A DNA stretch of 64,000 nucleotides from positions 104,427-168,426 of the forward strand of contig JACRDQ010000044.1 of assembly GCA_016218545.1 (NCBI GenBank), written 5' to 3'. The DNA comes from Elusimicrobiota bacterium (GTDB lineage Bacteria; Elusimicrobiota; Elusimicrobia; UBA1565; UBA9628). The notes beneath the pieces are model-generated. The model was not told the DNA's origin. It made no database searches and saw nothing but the letters and a program-made list of their open reading frames with translations. The position numbers and the translations under genes are program-made. Positions 46,984 through 55,926 of this stretch are shown here, one piece after another; within the stretch, counting starts at the first letter, position 1, and every line of letters begins with the position of its first letter.

Positions 46984-49488
46984 ATGGGCCATCTGTCCAG
47001 GCGCATTCTCCTTGCTCTGCTTCTCGGTGCCGCCGGCCTTCTGAACCTGGCGGTCTCACCTGTTGTCGCGCAATCCGCGCCGCCGGTCGTGGAGGCGGAG
47101 GCCGTGGCCCCGCCCACCATCAAGAGCGAAGCGGTCCGGTCCCGGCGCAAGGCCGGCAAGGCCAAGTCCTCCCGCAAGCCGGCGCCTGCGGCGCCGGCTC
47201 CCGAGGAGACCGAGGCCGCCCCAGCGTCGGGCCCTGCTCCGGAAGCCGGCGCGGCGCAAGAGGCTCCGGCCGCCCAGCCCAAGCGCAAGCCCCGCAAGAG
47301 GAAGCCTGTCAGGAAGAAGCCTGCTGCCAGGCCCAGGGCTTCCTCCACTCCCACAGTGGACCATTCGGAAGGCATGGCCGCCGAAGCTGCCGCGGCCGCT
47401 CCGGCCGCGGCTCAGCCCAAGGCAGGGGCCAAGAAGTCCGCGCCTGATGACCCGGACGAGAGCGCCCGCATCACCGCGTCAGGGGGCTTCGTGGAGACTC
47501 GGGCCGCGGGGAAGAAGGAGTGGCGCGAGGTGCCCGCCTCCGGGGGTGAGATCAAGACCGGGGACCGCGTGCAGACCTACGCCGACGCCAAGGTCAGGGC
47601 TGAGTTCCACGAGGGCTCCAAGGTCGAGCTCTCGCCGTTCTCCGTCATGTCGCTGGAGAAGGACAAATTCGACCACATCGCGGTCGGGCTCTTCCAGGGC
47701 AAGGTCACGGCGCAGGTCTCTTGGCGCGCGCAGCGGAAGTTCGAGGTCCGCGCGCCCGGAGCCGCCGTGGTGGCCCGGGCGGACGAGCGCTTCTCGGTCT
47801 CCGCCACCAGCGACCGGAGGGTGCGGGTGGAGGTGGAGAAAGGCGAGGTCTCTGTTTACGCCGTCGGAGCCAAGAAGACCCTCAAGGCGGCCGAGCGCGT
47901 GGAGATCGTCTCCGGACGCATGGGGCCGGTGGAGCTCTTCGGCCCGGCCTTCACGGCTCCTCCTGAGGAGGCTCCTCGGCCCGGCGGAGAGCCCGCCCAG
48001 GAGCCCGAAGGGGAGGGAGAGGCCGAGGCTCCGGAGCCCCGGGCCGCCAAGCGCGGTCCGGCGGTGAAGGCTCCCGGGGAGGCAGGCTTTTTCCGGGCCG
48101 AGGTGGAGCGCGAGGTCCAGCGCAGCCTGGCCAGGGACGCGGTCGAGTCCGCGGTCGTCTTCGACGCGCGCGCCACCCAGTACCAGGAGGGTCACGTCCT
48201 CGTGGACGCGAACGGAGGCAGGGTGCGGGTGGAGGAGTACATCACCAGGCCCGACCCGAAATCCTTCAAGCTCATCACGCTCAACGGCCGGGGCGAGCGG
48301 GTGGACTACGGCATCCTGCAGGTGGAGGCCAACGCCGCCCTTCCGACGGAACTCTACGCGGCGGGGAACCTGTTCTACAGTCCGACCTCGGCCAAGCCGG
48401 CCTTCTGGGCCGTCAAGTACCTCTGGACCCAGTCGAACTCCATCGACACGGTGACGCGCATCGGGGTGGACGGCGACGCCCTTGCGGTGAGCCTGATCCC
48501 GGAACCTGTCTTCAACACGGAGACGGGCCGCTACGACGCGCCGGCGGTGAGGACGGCCTACCAGACCTTCTTCGGCAACCTCTACGAGTTCGCAGACGGC
48601 GCCTCGGCGGGCATCCAGCGCATCTACACCGATCCCGCCTTCAGGCCGGCGGACAACGGGACGCTCGCCGGGACCGCGGTCACGGGGATGCTCGCGCGCC
48701 TGCAGCCCGTGGAGGTCCAGGTCCGGGACGTCGCGGTCCCCGGCACCGTGCTGGCCGCCTACTACGACTATTCGTTCATCACCCTGGACCCGACGGACGC
48801 CTCGGGCAACGCCACGGGCAAGGCCGCGGTCGTAGACCAAGCCGTGCCCGAGTCCTTGAGGAGCCGGTTCGTGGAGGCCAAGCGCTACGTCAATTTCCGG
48901 GACACCAACGGCAACGGGGTCCTCGATTTCGCGGAGGACGCCGAGGCCGGGACCGGCTGCTCCTACGGAGACTGCTCCGTGGCCGCCGTGTTCCATGACA
49001 AGGTCAGCCGCCGCGACGGGACCGCGACCGTGGCTCTCCCGGGCGCGGGCTGCCAGGGGACCGACGCGGCCTGCCTCTCCAACGCGGGCGACACGCACTT
49101 CTTCTCGGACACGGACAACGACGGGATAGTGGACGTGGGCGAGAGCGCCGTGGTCGGCGTCACCGGGGCGAGGGACGCGGCCCTGCTGGCCTTCGCGGCG
49201 GCCAGCCCCAGGGCCTTCATCGAGGAGGACCGCGTGACCCTCGACGACCGCGGCGGGGTCGTCTGGACCAGGGGCAGGCCCGACGAGAGCTCGACGAGCG
49301 GCTATGACCAGGTCGCGGACCTCTTCGAGAGGGGGATCCTCGAGCGGCGGGTCTCGGGCTCCATGTTCACGGGCGGCAAGCTGGACCTCGTGATGACGCC
49401 GACGCTGCATCTGGTCGCGGGGCTCCTGTCGCCTGAGACCGGCGACGCCCGCGCCTCGGCGGCGGGAGGACGGGGGATCGTGTGGTGA
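46984..49488 (+). CDS. Secreted FecR-domain protein with K/A/P-rich linker and Ca-binding-like loops
   Basis: WREVPASGGEIKTGDRVQTYADAKVRAEFHEGSKVELSPFSVMSL; RDTNGNGVLDFAED, DTDNDGIVDVGES. Confidence 0.8.
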   Translation: MGHLSRRILLALLLGAAGLLNLAVSPVVAQSAPPVVEAEAVAPPTIKSEAVRSRRKAGKAKSSRKPAPAAPAPEETEAAPASGPAPEAGAAQEAPAAQPKRKPRKRKPVRKKPAARPRASSTPTVDHSEGMAAEAAAAAPAAAQPKAGAKKSAPDDPDESARITASGGFVETRAAGKKEWREVPASGGEIKTGDRVQTYADAKVRAEFHEGSKVELSPFSVMSLEKDKFDHIAVGLFQGKVTAQVSWRAQRKFEVRAPGAAVVARADERFSVSATSDRRVRVEVEKGEVSVYAVGAKKTLKAAERVEIVSGRMGPVELFGPAFTAPPEEAPRPGGEPAQEPEGEGEAEAPEPRAAKRGPAVKAPGEAGFFRAEVEREVQRSLARDAVESAVVFDARATQYQEGHVLVDANGGRVRVEEYITRPDPKSFKLITLNGRGERVDYGILQVEANAALPTELYAAGNLFYSPTSAKPAFWAVKYLWTQSNSIDTVTRIGVDGDALAVSLIPEPVFNTETGRYDAPAVRTAYQTFFGNLYEFADGASAGIQRIYTDPAFRPADNGTLAGTAVTGMLARLQPVEVQVRDVAVPGTVLAAYYDYSFITLDPTDASGNATGKAAVVDQAVPESLRSRFVEAKRYVNFRDTNGNGVLDFAEDAEAGTGCSYGDCSVAAVFHDKVSRRDGTATVALPGAGCQGTDAACLSNAGDTHFFSDTDNDGIVDVGESAVVGVTGARDAALLAFAAASPRAFIEEDRVTLDDRGGVVWTRGRPDESSTSGYDQVADLFERGILERRVSGSMFTGGKLDLVMTPTLHLVAGLLSPETGDARASAAGGRGIVW

Positions 49489-50690
49489 GGCGCAGCCTCC
49501 TTGCCGCGGCCGCGTTCTTGTGGACGACGGTTCCCGGGTCCGCGGCCGAGTTCGCGCCGGTCCTCCGGCTCGACGTGCTCGGCGGCCAGTCCTATCTGGA
49601 GGCCGGGGACTCGAATTTCGGAGGCAACATCTTCTGGTCCGCCACGCCCGCGGTCCGGCTGTCGGACCGGGACGCCTTCATCCCCACCCTGGCGGGGCAG
49701 TTCCGCCGGACCTACGAGGCGAGGGAGACCGTGGGCGGCAGCTTCCTCACGCACACGACCCTGGATACCATCGTGAACCTGAAGTGGGTCCACTCCTTCA
49801 CGGAGGCCATCGCGCTCAAGCCCTACTTCGGGTTCAAGAACGAGATGCTCAGCGAGGTCCCCGGGGAGTCGCTCGAGCGCGGCCTCTTCAACCACCACAA
49901 GTTCTCCGGCGGGCTGGAGTTCGAGCGCCTCGGCGAGCGCCTGCGCTCCCTGCGCAACACCTTCGCGTTCTACGCCGTGCGCTTCTACAACTTCGAGACC
50001 TTGGCGGCGCAGAAGTTCGGCTCCGAGATCCGCGCCGGCGGGGCGGTCCTCGACTTCAACGCCTTCGACTACACCATGGCCGCGGACTGGCTGCCGTGGG
50101 AGCGGGGCCTGCTCTCGGGGTCGGTGACGGCTTCGCTGCGCGCCTTCCCGGACCAGAACGTCGTCTCCAGCGCGGGGACGTTCTCCGACGACTCCAGGGC
50201 GGACCTGGCCTGGAACGGCGACCTGGGCATCCAGCATCGTTGGCGGGGCTGGAGCGTGGGGGCGCTGGACTTCGAGCCCGCGGCCGGCTTCCACGCCGGG
50301 TTCGCGGGCCTGACCTCCAACCAGAACCATTACGAGGCCTCCAGGCTCAAGTACAACCAGAAATACTACGACTACCACGGCCTGGCCGCCGGTCCGTTCG
50401 TCCGCCTGAAAGCCGGGCGGCTGGAGACGGGCCTGAGCTACGACTACGAGCGCAAGGAGTACACTCAGCGGCTCGCCCAGGACGAGGATGGGACGTACCG
50501 CGGGGAGGAGACCGTCTATACCAACGACCACATCTGGAGCTACAACCTGTCCTTGGCGTTGACGGAGTTCCTCTCCCTCAAGGCCCAGGGCGCCGCGAGG
50601 ATGAGCTCCTCGAACACCCGCTACGAGCGCACCTACCGCTACAACTTCCAGAGCAAGCACTACTTCGTGGGCTTCGGGCTCAGGCACTGA
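49482..50690 (+). CDS. Outer membrane beta-barrel-like protein
   Basis: Signal peptide, alternating aromatic strands, terminal YNFQSKHYFVGFGLRH; GTG start overlaps upstream stop. Confidence 0.65.
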   Translation: MVRRSLLAAAAFLWTTVPGSAAEFAPVLRLDVLGGQSYLEAGDSNFGGNIFWSATPAVRLSDRDAFIPTLAGQFRRTYEARETVGGSFLTHTTLDTIVNLKWVHSFTEAIALKPYFGFKNEMLSEVPGESLERGLFNHHKFSGGLEFERLGERLRSLRNTFAFYAVRFYNFETLAAQKFGSEIRAGGAVLDFNAFDYTMAADWLPWERGLLSGSVTASLRAFPDQNVVSSAGTFSDDSRADLAWNGDLGIQHRWRGWSVGALDFEPAAGFHAGFAGLTSNQNHYEASRLKYNQKYYDYHGLAAGPFVRLKAGRLETGLSYDYERKEYTQRLAQDEDGTYRGEETVYTNDHIWSYNLSLALTEFLSLKAQGAARMSSSNTRYERTYRYNFQSKHYFVGFGLRH

Positions 50691-50707
50691 GGCCGCCCTC
50701 CCTTCCC

Positions 50708-50763
50708 ATGGGCCGAAAGGCCTAGTCCGGCATGGGTCTTTGGGCCCAAAACTGTGCTATACT
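50708..50763 (+). promoter_or_regulatory. Upstream motif plus -10 TATACT of protease gene 1
   Basis: ATGGGCCGAAAGGCCTAGTCCGG, 50 nt from motif start to TATACT. Confidence 0.5.
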
Positions 50764-50801
50764 GGGGCGTCCTGCGGCTGGGCCGCGGGCATGGGGGTGC
50801 G

Positions 50802-51740
50802 ATGAAGAAACTTGGGTGCGTGCTGGTCGTGCTGGCGTTGGCGTGCGCGGGCCGGGTCTCGGCCCAGCAGTCCGAGGTCATCTACGGCGACGACGACCGT
50901 CTGGACCTCTATCAGGTGACGAACCCGAAGCTCCTGGGTTTCGCCGAATCCACGGTCGGGCTCTTCTCCGGCGGCTCCGTGCGCGTGGAGGGACCTAAGG
51001 CCCTGCTGACCACGGCTTCCTACGCCGAGGACTACAACCTCTGCCCGGAGGAGCCCTTCTTCGACCAGCGCACCGGCGCCTTCTGCTCGGGCTCGCTCGT
51101 GGGGCCCGACCTCCTCATGACGGCCGGCCATTGCGTGAAGAGCGACTCCGCCTGCAAGGGCACGAAGTTCGTCTTCGGCTTCGACGTCAAGAAGAAAGGC
51201 GTGAACCCCGACTCCGTGCCGGCGGGCGAGGTCTACGGCTGCGCCAAGCTCCTGGGCCGAGAGCAGGTGGGCACGGGCGCGGATTGGGCGCTCATCAAGC
51301 TCGACCGGCCGGTCCTCAACCACAAGCCGCTGGCCCTCAACCGCACGGGCAAGATCGAGAACGGCACCGCGCTCTTCGTCATCGGGCATCCCGCGGGCCT
51401 GCCGACCAAGGTGGCGGGCGGGGCCAAGGTGCGCGACGCCTCTCCGGACGGCTATTTCGTGGCGAACCTCGACACCTACGGCGGCAACTCGGGCTCCGCC
51501 GTCTTCAACGCGGGCACGGGACTGGTCGAGGGCATCCTGGTGCGCGGCGAGAACGACTACGTGTGGAAGGGCTCCTGCCAGGTCTCCAACCAGTGCCCGG
51601 CCGAGGGCTGCAGGGGGGAGGACGTGACCAAGCTCTCCGCCCTCACGGCGCAGATCCCGCTCCAGACGCCCGAGGCGCTCAAGGCGGTCTCGGCCAACAA
51701 GTCCTTCGTGGACCTGCTGGAGGCCAACCTCCCGCAGTAG
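50802..51740 (+). CDS. Secreted trypsin-like serine protease (S1 family)
   Basis: Signal peptide; triad TAGHCV, GADWALIKLD, GGNSGSAVF. Confidence 0.92.
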   Translation: MKKLGCVLVVLALACAGRVSAQQSEVIYGDDDRLDLYQVTNPKLLGFAESTVGLFSGGSVRVEGPKALLTTASYAEDYNLCPEEPFFDQRTGAFCSGSLVGPDLLMTAGHCVKSDSACKGTKFVFGFDVKKKGVNPDSVPAGEVYGCAKLLGREQVGTGADWALIKLDRPVLNHKPLALNRTGKIENGTALFVIGHPAGLPTKVAGGAKVRDASPDGYFVANLDTYGGNSGSAVFNAGTGLVEGILVRGENDYVWKGSCQVSNQCPAEGCRGEDVTKLSALTAQIPLQTPEALKAVSANKSFVDLLEANLPQ

Positions 51741-51764
51741 CCGTTATATAAGGTAGGCAAAAGG

Positions 51765-51789
51765 GAGCCCCGCCTGGAAGGCGGGGCTC
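51765..51789. terminator. Bidirectional terminator hairpin
   Basis: GAGCCCCGCC tggaa GGCGGGGCTC; minus side followed by CCTTTTG. Confidence 0.65.
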
Positions 51790-51790
51790 G

Positions 51791-52198
51791 CTATTTCGGA
51801 TCTTCCCGAACGTTCATGGTGTCTTGGCTGAACACATTGCGCCACGATTCGCCCTCCTTGCGCCAAACGGAGCTGACGAACATTGACTCCGCCTCTCTCC
51901 GACTTGCTGGAGAACGGCGCACGAACTCCGCCCTGTAGGTCAACAGCACCACGCCTTCCCCTAGAATCACTATCTCCGCATCCGCAAGGGAAAAGGTCGA
52001 CATCGTCGGCCCATCGCGCAGTTGTGCCACATGAGCTGACTTGTCTGCGCGTCCAGATGGATACACCCCTAGGAAGTCGTCCGCAAGCACGGCCCTGTCG
52101 GCATCCATATCTCCCTCGCAAAGAGCGCGCCACACGGCATGCTCAAGCCGCAGAAAGTAGTCGACGTTGTAATTCGGCATCTCCGATGTCCGTTTCAT
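51791..52198 (-). CDS. SnoaL/NTF2-like (DUF4440-type) protein
   Basis: FLRLEHAVWRALCEGDMDADRAVLADDFLGVYPSG, VVLLTYRAEF, SVWRKEGESWRNVFSQDT. Confidence 0.8.
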   Translation of the reverse strand: MKRTSEMPNYNVDYFLRLEHAVWRALCEGDMDADRAVLADDFLGVYPSGRADKSAHVAQLRDGPTMSTFSLADAEIVILGEGVVLLTYRAEFVRRSPASRREAESMFVSSVWRKEGESWRNVFSQDTMNVREDPK

Positions 52199-52262
52199 GC
52201 GCCCTAGACGCTGTGCTCAGCCGCCGCGGACCCCGGGACGCGGCCGCGAAGCGCGGTCGGCT

Positions 52263-52547
52263 CTAGCGATTGCTAGGTCCCCGCTCAACGAACCTGCCCA
52301 TCACGTACTTGTGAATGACGCTGGCCATAAGAGTCTGATAAGGGATTCCTTCCTCGATGGCCTTGTGCTGTACTCCTTCAAGATCCTGCGGCGTTATTCG
52401 GATGTTGACGCGCTTGCTTTTCTGAAGGGCCTCGCGCACATAGGACTGATACCGGCCTACTTCAGCCTTTCGATTCTTGATGGATTTCCATTCGCCCCGG
52501 TCATAGGACCGGGAGAGTGCTTTCTCTTCTTTATTCAGTTTAGCCAT
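52263..52547 (-). CDS. CopG/BrnA-like antitoxin
   Basis: KSKRVNIRITPQDLEGVQHKAIEEGIPYQTLMASVIHKYVMGRF ribbon-helix-helix-like; overlaps toxin gene. Confidence 0.8.
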   Translation of the reverse strand: MAKLNKEEKALSRSYDRGEWKSIKNRKAEVGRYQSYVREALQKSKRVNIRITPQDLEGVQHKAIEEGIPYQTLMASVIHKYVMGRFVERGPSNR

Positions 52548-52827
52548 TCGGCTCCCCTCCGCCCAGGAACTGCTTGGTCGCTTTCCTGTTCGGGATAATG
52601 GTTTTGAGGAATATCTCCGTCTCGGATTCGACAAAAGGCACCGGATAAGCGTAGCCGCCCATTTCCAGGATGAATATGCGCTGATTAGGATAGCGCGCCC
52701 GATTCTGATGCTCTACAACGTCTAGAACATCGCTGGCTTCGATCTTGAGGGCCACCTGCTCGAATCCGACGCCTCGGTGGACCTTGAGCCACTCATTCTT
52801 CTGCTCGTCCCAGCGGATCGCCTTCAC
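52540..52827 (-). CDS. BrnT/DUF4258-like toxin
   Basis: IRWDEQKNEWLKVHRGVGFEQVALKIEASDVLDVVEHQNRARYPNQRIFILEMGGYAYPVPFVE. Confidence 0.75.
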   Translation of the reverse strand: MKAIRWDEQKNEWLKVHRGVGFEQVALKIEASDVLDVVEHQNRARYPNQRIFILEMGGYAYPVPFVESETEIFLKTIIPNRKATKQFLGGGEPNG

Positions 52828-52835
52828 TGTATTCT

Positions 52836-52864
52836 AGTGTAGCACATTGTGTGCCTATTGTCAA
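52836..52864 (-). promoter_or_regulatory. Sigma70-type promoter with palindromic operator in spacer
   Basis: Minus strand TTGACA-N17-TACACT; spacer holds GCACA CAA TGTGC (52842-52854). Confidence 0.75.
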
Positions 52865-53103
52865 CAGATGAGTGGACCTAACAGATGATTTGGTGGAAAA
52901 AGGTTATAAGTTTTAACTTCATCGTGGTAATGGATTGTGGGGAAGCGATGTATCGCAGCCGGCTGAGTGGTCCTGCGGCCTTGCGAAGGGGTGGGCCCGG
53001 GCTTGGGAGCGCTGCTGCGGGCAGGGGGTGCGAGGTTCCGCGACGGAAGTCCCGTTCATAAGGGAACTTTTTTGGGGTTCGCTCGTATAGAGTATATCAG
53101 GTT

Positions 53104-53451
53104 ATGGGGATTGCCAATAGGGATTCTTCGGGTGAAGGACCGCTTGCGCCGGGGTTCTGGGAGGCCTTCGAGGACGCGGCGAGGCGGGCTGGGGCGACGC
53201 CCGCCCAGGCGCCGTATTTCACGAGGTGGGCGCGGATGTTCCACGGGCAGCATGGGGTGCCCGTGCCGGAGGAGACGGCCGGGCGGGTGGATGGGTTCCT
53301 GATGGGGCTCGAGGAGTGCGGGGCTTGGGATTGGCAGGTCCAGCAGGCGCGCAAGGCGGTGGGGCTCTTCCTGGCAAGGGCGGCGGGCGCGGTGGATCGT
53401 CCTCCGCGCGGGTCGGGTTCCGGGACGCTGAGCCCGGCGGACCTGGGCTGA
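53104..53451 (+). pseudogene. Orphan N-terminal SAM-like core-binding domain of a tyrosine recombinase
   Basis: FWEAFEDAARRAGATPAQAPYFTRWARMFHGQHGVPVPEETAGRVDGFLMGLEECGAWDWQVQQARKAVGLFL resembles integrase N-domain; no catalytic domain follows. Confidence 0.5.
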
Positions 53452-54093
53452 CTACCGGAAGTGGTCGCGGACCATCCGGACGATGCCCTCGGTGGCCTTG
53501 TCCGGGATCTCCTCTCCCTCCCAGTTGATGGAGAAGTGCGCGTTCTTCTGGGTGGGCCGCACGTAGGTCTCGTACATGGGCAGGACGGTGGAGAGGATCT
53601 GGTGCTTGGCGTTCTCGACGGTGCGGCCGCGCTCGCTGATGTCCCGCTCGACCCGCCGGAGGATGGCGGTGGGCAGGCTCGTGGAGACGAAGAGCTTATA
53701 GTCGTAGAGGGCGAGGAGTTCCGCCTCGTGCAGGGCGTAGAGACCCTCCACCACGATGAGCTCGGAAGGCGAGAGCGAGATGGTCTGCTTGGAGCGGGTG
53801 TGGAGCTTGAAGTCGTAGACCGGCATGCGGACGGCGCGGCCCTCCATGAGGCGCTGGAGGTGCTCGCGGGCCAGGCTGAAGTCGATGGCGTCGGGGTGGT
53901 CGAAGTTGTAGGTCCGGCGCTCCGGGAGGCTCATCCCGTCCAGGGGCCGGTAATAGTTGTCAAGAGAAAAGAGCGCGCTCTTGATGCCTGCTCTGCGGCA
54001 CTCCTGGATGATCCGGCGCGCGAAGGTGGTCTTGCCCGAGCCCGAGGAGCCCGCGATCCCGATCAGGAAACGCTTCCTTGGATGGTTGGTCAT
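53452..54093 (-). CDS. udk: Uridine kinase
   Basis: FLIGIAGSSGSGKTTFARRI, NFDHPDAIDFSLAREHLQRL, PVYDFKLHTR. Confidence 0.94.
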   Translation of the reverse strand: MTNHPRKRFLIGIAGSSGSGKTTFARRIIQECRRAGIKSALFSLDNYYRPLDGMSLPERRTYNFDHPDAIDFSLAREHLQRLMEGRAVRMPVYDFKLHTRSKQTISLSPSELIVVEGLYALHEAELLALYDYKLFVSTSLPTAILRRVERDISERGRTVENAKHQILSTVLPMYETYVRPTQKNAHFSINWEGEEIPDKATEGIVRMVRDHFR

Positions 54094-54217
54094 GTCGTTT
54101 CTCCGTCGGGATATGAAAGCATTTTGGCGGTCCTGCCGCGAGGAGCGCGGGGACGGGCTTGCGCGGTCCGATGGGGCCGCGGGAGCGGCAGGGGAGCGGG
54201 TCCTTGGACCTAGGCCG

Positions 54218-54273
54218 ATGGGCCGGAGGGCCTAGGCCGGGAGGGGGCCCTTCGGCCTATTTTATGGTATACT
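54218..54273 (+). promoter_or_regulatory. Upstream motif plus -10 TATACT of protease gene 2
   Basis: ATGGGCCGGAGGGCCTAGGCCGG, 20/23 to protease 1 motif, identical 50 nt spacing to TATACT. Confidence 0.5.
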
Positions 54274-54324
54274 CGGGCCGCGGGTGGAAAACGCCCGGAG
54301 TTCACGGGGAGCAAGGGAGGGGTG

Positions 54325-55266
54325 ATGAAGAAGATCCTTGGGGCCGTCGCGGTGGTCGCGCTTTGCGGCATGATGTCCCGCGCTTGGGCCCAGCACATCG
54401 AGGTCATCTACGGCGACGACGACAGGCTCGACATCTATCAGGTCAGCAACGCCAAGCTGCTCAAGATGGCGGATTCGACCGTGGCCCTGTTCGAGGGCTC
54501 CAACGTCAAGGTCGAGGGCGACAAGGCCCTGCTGACCACGCGCTCCTACGGCCAGGGCATGAGCCTCTGCAAGGAAGAGCCGTTCTACGAGCAGCGCAAC
54601 GGCGCCTTCTGCTCCGGCTCGCTCGTGGGCCCCGACCTCCTCATGACCGCCGGCCACTGCGTCGAGACCGAATACGCCTGCAAGGACGCCAAGTTCGTCT
54701 TCGGGTTCAACATCAAGAAGAAGGGAGCAAACCCCGACTCCGTCCCCGCGGCCGAGGTCTACGGCTGCGCCAAGCTCATCGGCCGCGCCCAGGTGGATGA
54801 CGGCGCGGACTGGGCCCTAGTCCAGCTTGACCGGCGCGTCCTCAACCACGCCCCGCTCAAGCTCAACCGGACGGGCAAGATCGCGGACAAGACCCCGCTC
54901 ATCGTCATCGGCCATCCCGCTGGCCTGCCGACCAAGGTGGCGGGCGGGGCCACGGTGCGCGACGCCTCCCCCGAGGGCTACTTCGTGGCGAACCTCGACA
55001 CCTACGGCGGCAACTCGGGTTCCGCGGTCTTCAACGCGGGCACGGGGCTGGTCGAGGGCATCCTGGTGCGCGGCGAGAACGATTACGTCTGGAAGGGCTC
55101 CTGCCGGGTCTCCAACAAGTGCCCGGCCGACGGCTGCCGCGGGGAGGACGTCACCAAGATCTCGGCCGTCTCGGCCGGGGTCCCCAAGACCATGGCCGAG
55201 TCTCACGCCGAGGTCCGGTTCGACACCGCCTTCCTGCAGCTTCTCGACCAGGCCTCGAGCAATTGA
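54325..55266 (+). CDS. Secreted trypsin-like serine protease (S1 family), paralog of 50802-51740
   Basis: TAGHCVETE, GADWALVQLD, GGNSGSAVF; SD GGGAGGGG. Confidence 0.92.
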   Translation: MKKILGAVAVVALCGMMSRAWAQHIEVIYGDDDRLDIYQVSNAKLLKMADSTVALFEGSNVKVEGDKALLTTRSYGQGMSLCKEEPFYEQRNGAFCSGSLVGPDLLMTAGHCVETEYACKDAKFVFGFNIKKKGANPDSVPAAEVYGCAKLIGRAQVDDGADWALVQLDRRVLNHAPLKLNRTGKIADKTPLIVIGHPAGLPTKVAGGATVRDASPEGYFVANLDTYGGNSGSAVFNAGTGLVEGILVRGENDYVWKGSCRVSNKCPADGCRGEDVTKISAVSAGVPKTMAESHAEVRFDTAFLQLLDQASSN

Positions 55267-55286
55267 GTCCGACTGTCGCAGCGTCT

Positions 55287-55313
55287 ACCGCGCCGCCCTC
55301 AGGGCGGCGCGGT
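55287..55313. terminator. Terminator hairpin
   Basis: ACCGCGCCGCCCT c AGGGCGGCGCGGT. Confidence 0.65.
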
Positions 55314-55366
55314 CATTTCGCCTATTTTGTTAGAATGCCGTGCGGCTCGCCGCGGAGGTGAGGGTC

Positions 55367-55909
55367 ATGGGAAGAGAGCGGATCATCGGGGTGTGGGGAC
55401 TGGCGGCTGCCGCCTTTCTGGCGTCGGCGGGCTGCGCCGACGTCCGGGACCGCCGGAAGATCAAGGTCGAACCCGGCACGGACATGGCGAGGTACGAGAC
55501 CTACGGCGTGCTTCCCTTCGCGGACGACGACGGCAAGAGGGGCAAGGTCCTGACCCGGGACCTCATCAAGGCGCTCGAGGAACGGGGCCGCAAGACCGTG
55601 GACCCCGAGTTCCTGCAGAAGGAGTACCGCAAGGTCAAGGGAGACGCCTTCGGCCTGACGCTCTTCAGCCTGAGCACCCTGCGCAACAAGACCAAGGCCG
55701 ACCTGCTGGTCACGGGCTCCGTGACGCCGAAGACCTTCTCCGTGGTCGTCCAGGAGCTCGAGTCCGGCGACTTCATCATCAACGTCTCCATCGCGCGCCG
55801 CGCGGGCGAGATCCCGGACGAAGAGGTCCGGGAGACCATCATGAAGTACCTCGTGGGCACGGGCGAGGCCGACCCCAGCGCTCCGGGCGCCGACACGCTG
55901 GCTCCCTAG
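55367..55909 (+). CDS. Hypothetical lipoprotein
   Basis: Lipobox LASAGC, SD GGAGGTGAGG; conserved-looking domain YETYGVLPFADDDG. Confidence 0.6.
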   Translation: MGRERIIGVWGLAAAAFLASAGCADVRDRRKIKVEPGTDMARYETYGVLPFADDDGKRGKVLTRDLIKALEERGRKTVDPEFLQKEYRKVKGDAFGLTLFSLSTLRNKTKADLLVTGSVTPKTFSVVVQELESGDFIINVSIARRAGEIPDEEVRETIMKYLVGTGEADPSAPGADTLAP

Positions 55910-55926
55910 AAGACCCCCTCGGACGT

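Noticed and set aside
47140-47370. K/A/P-rich stretch of the FecR protein as a histone-like domain
   Set aside because: Located directly after a signal peptide; better explained as a low-complexity envelope linker.
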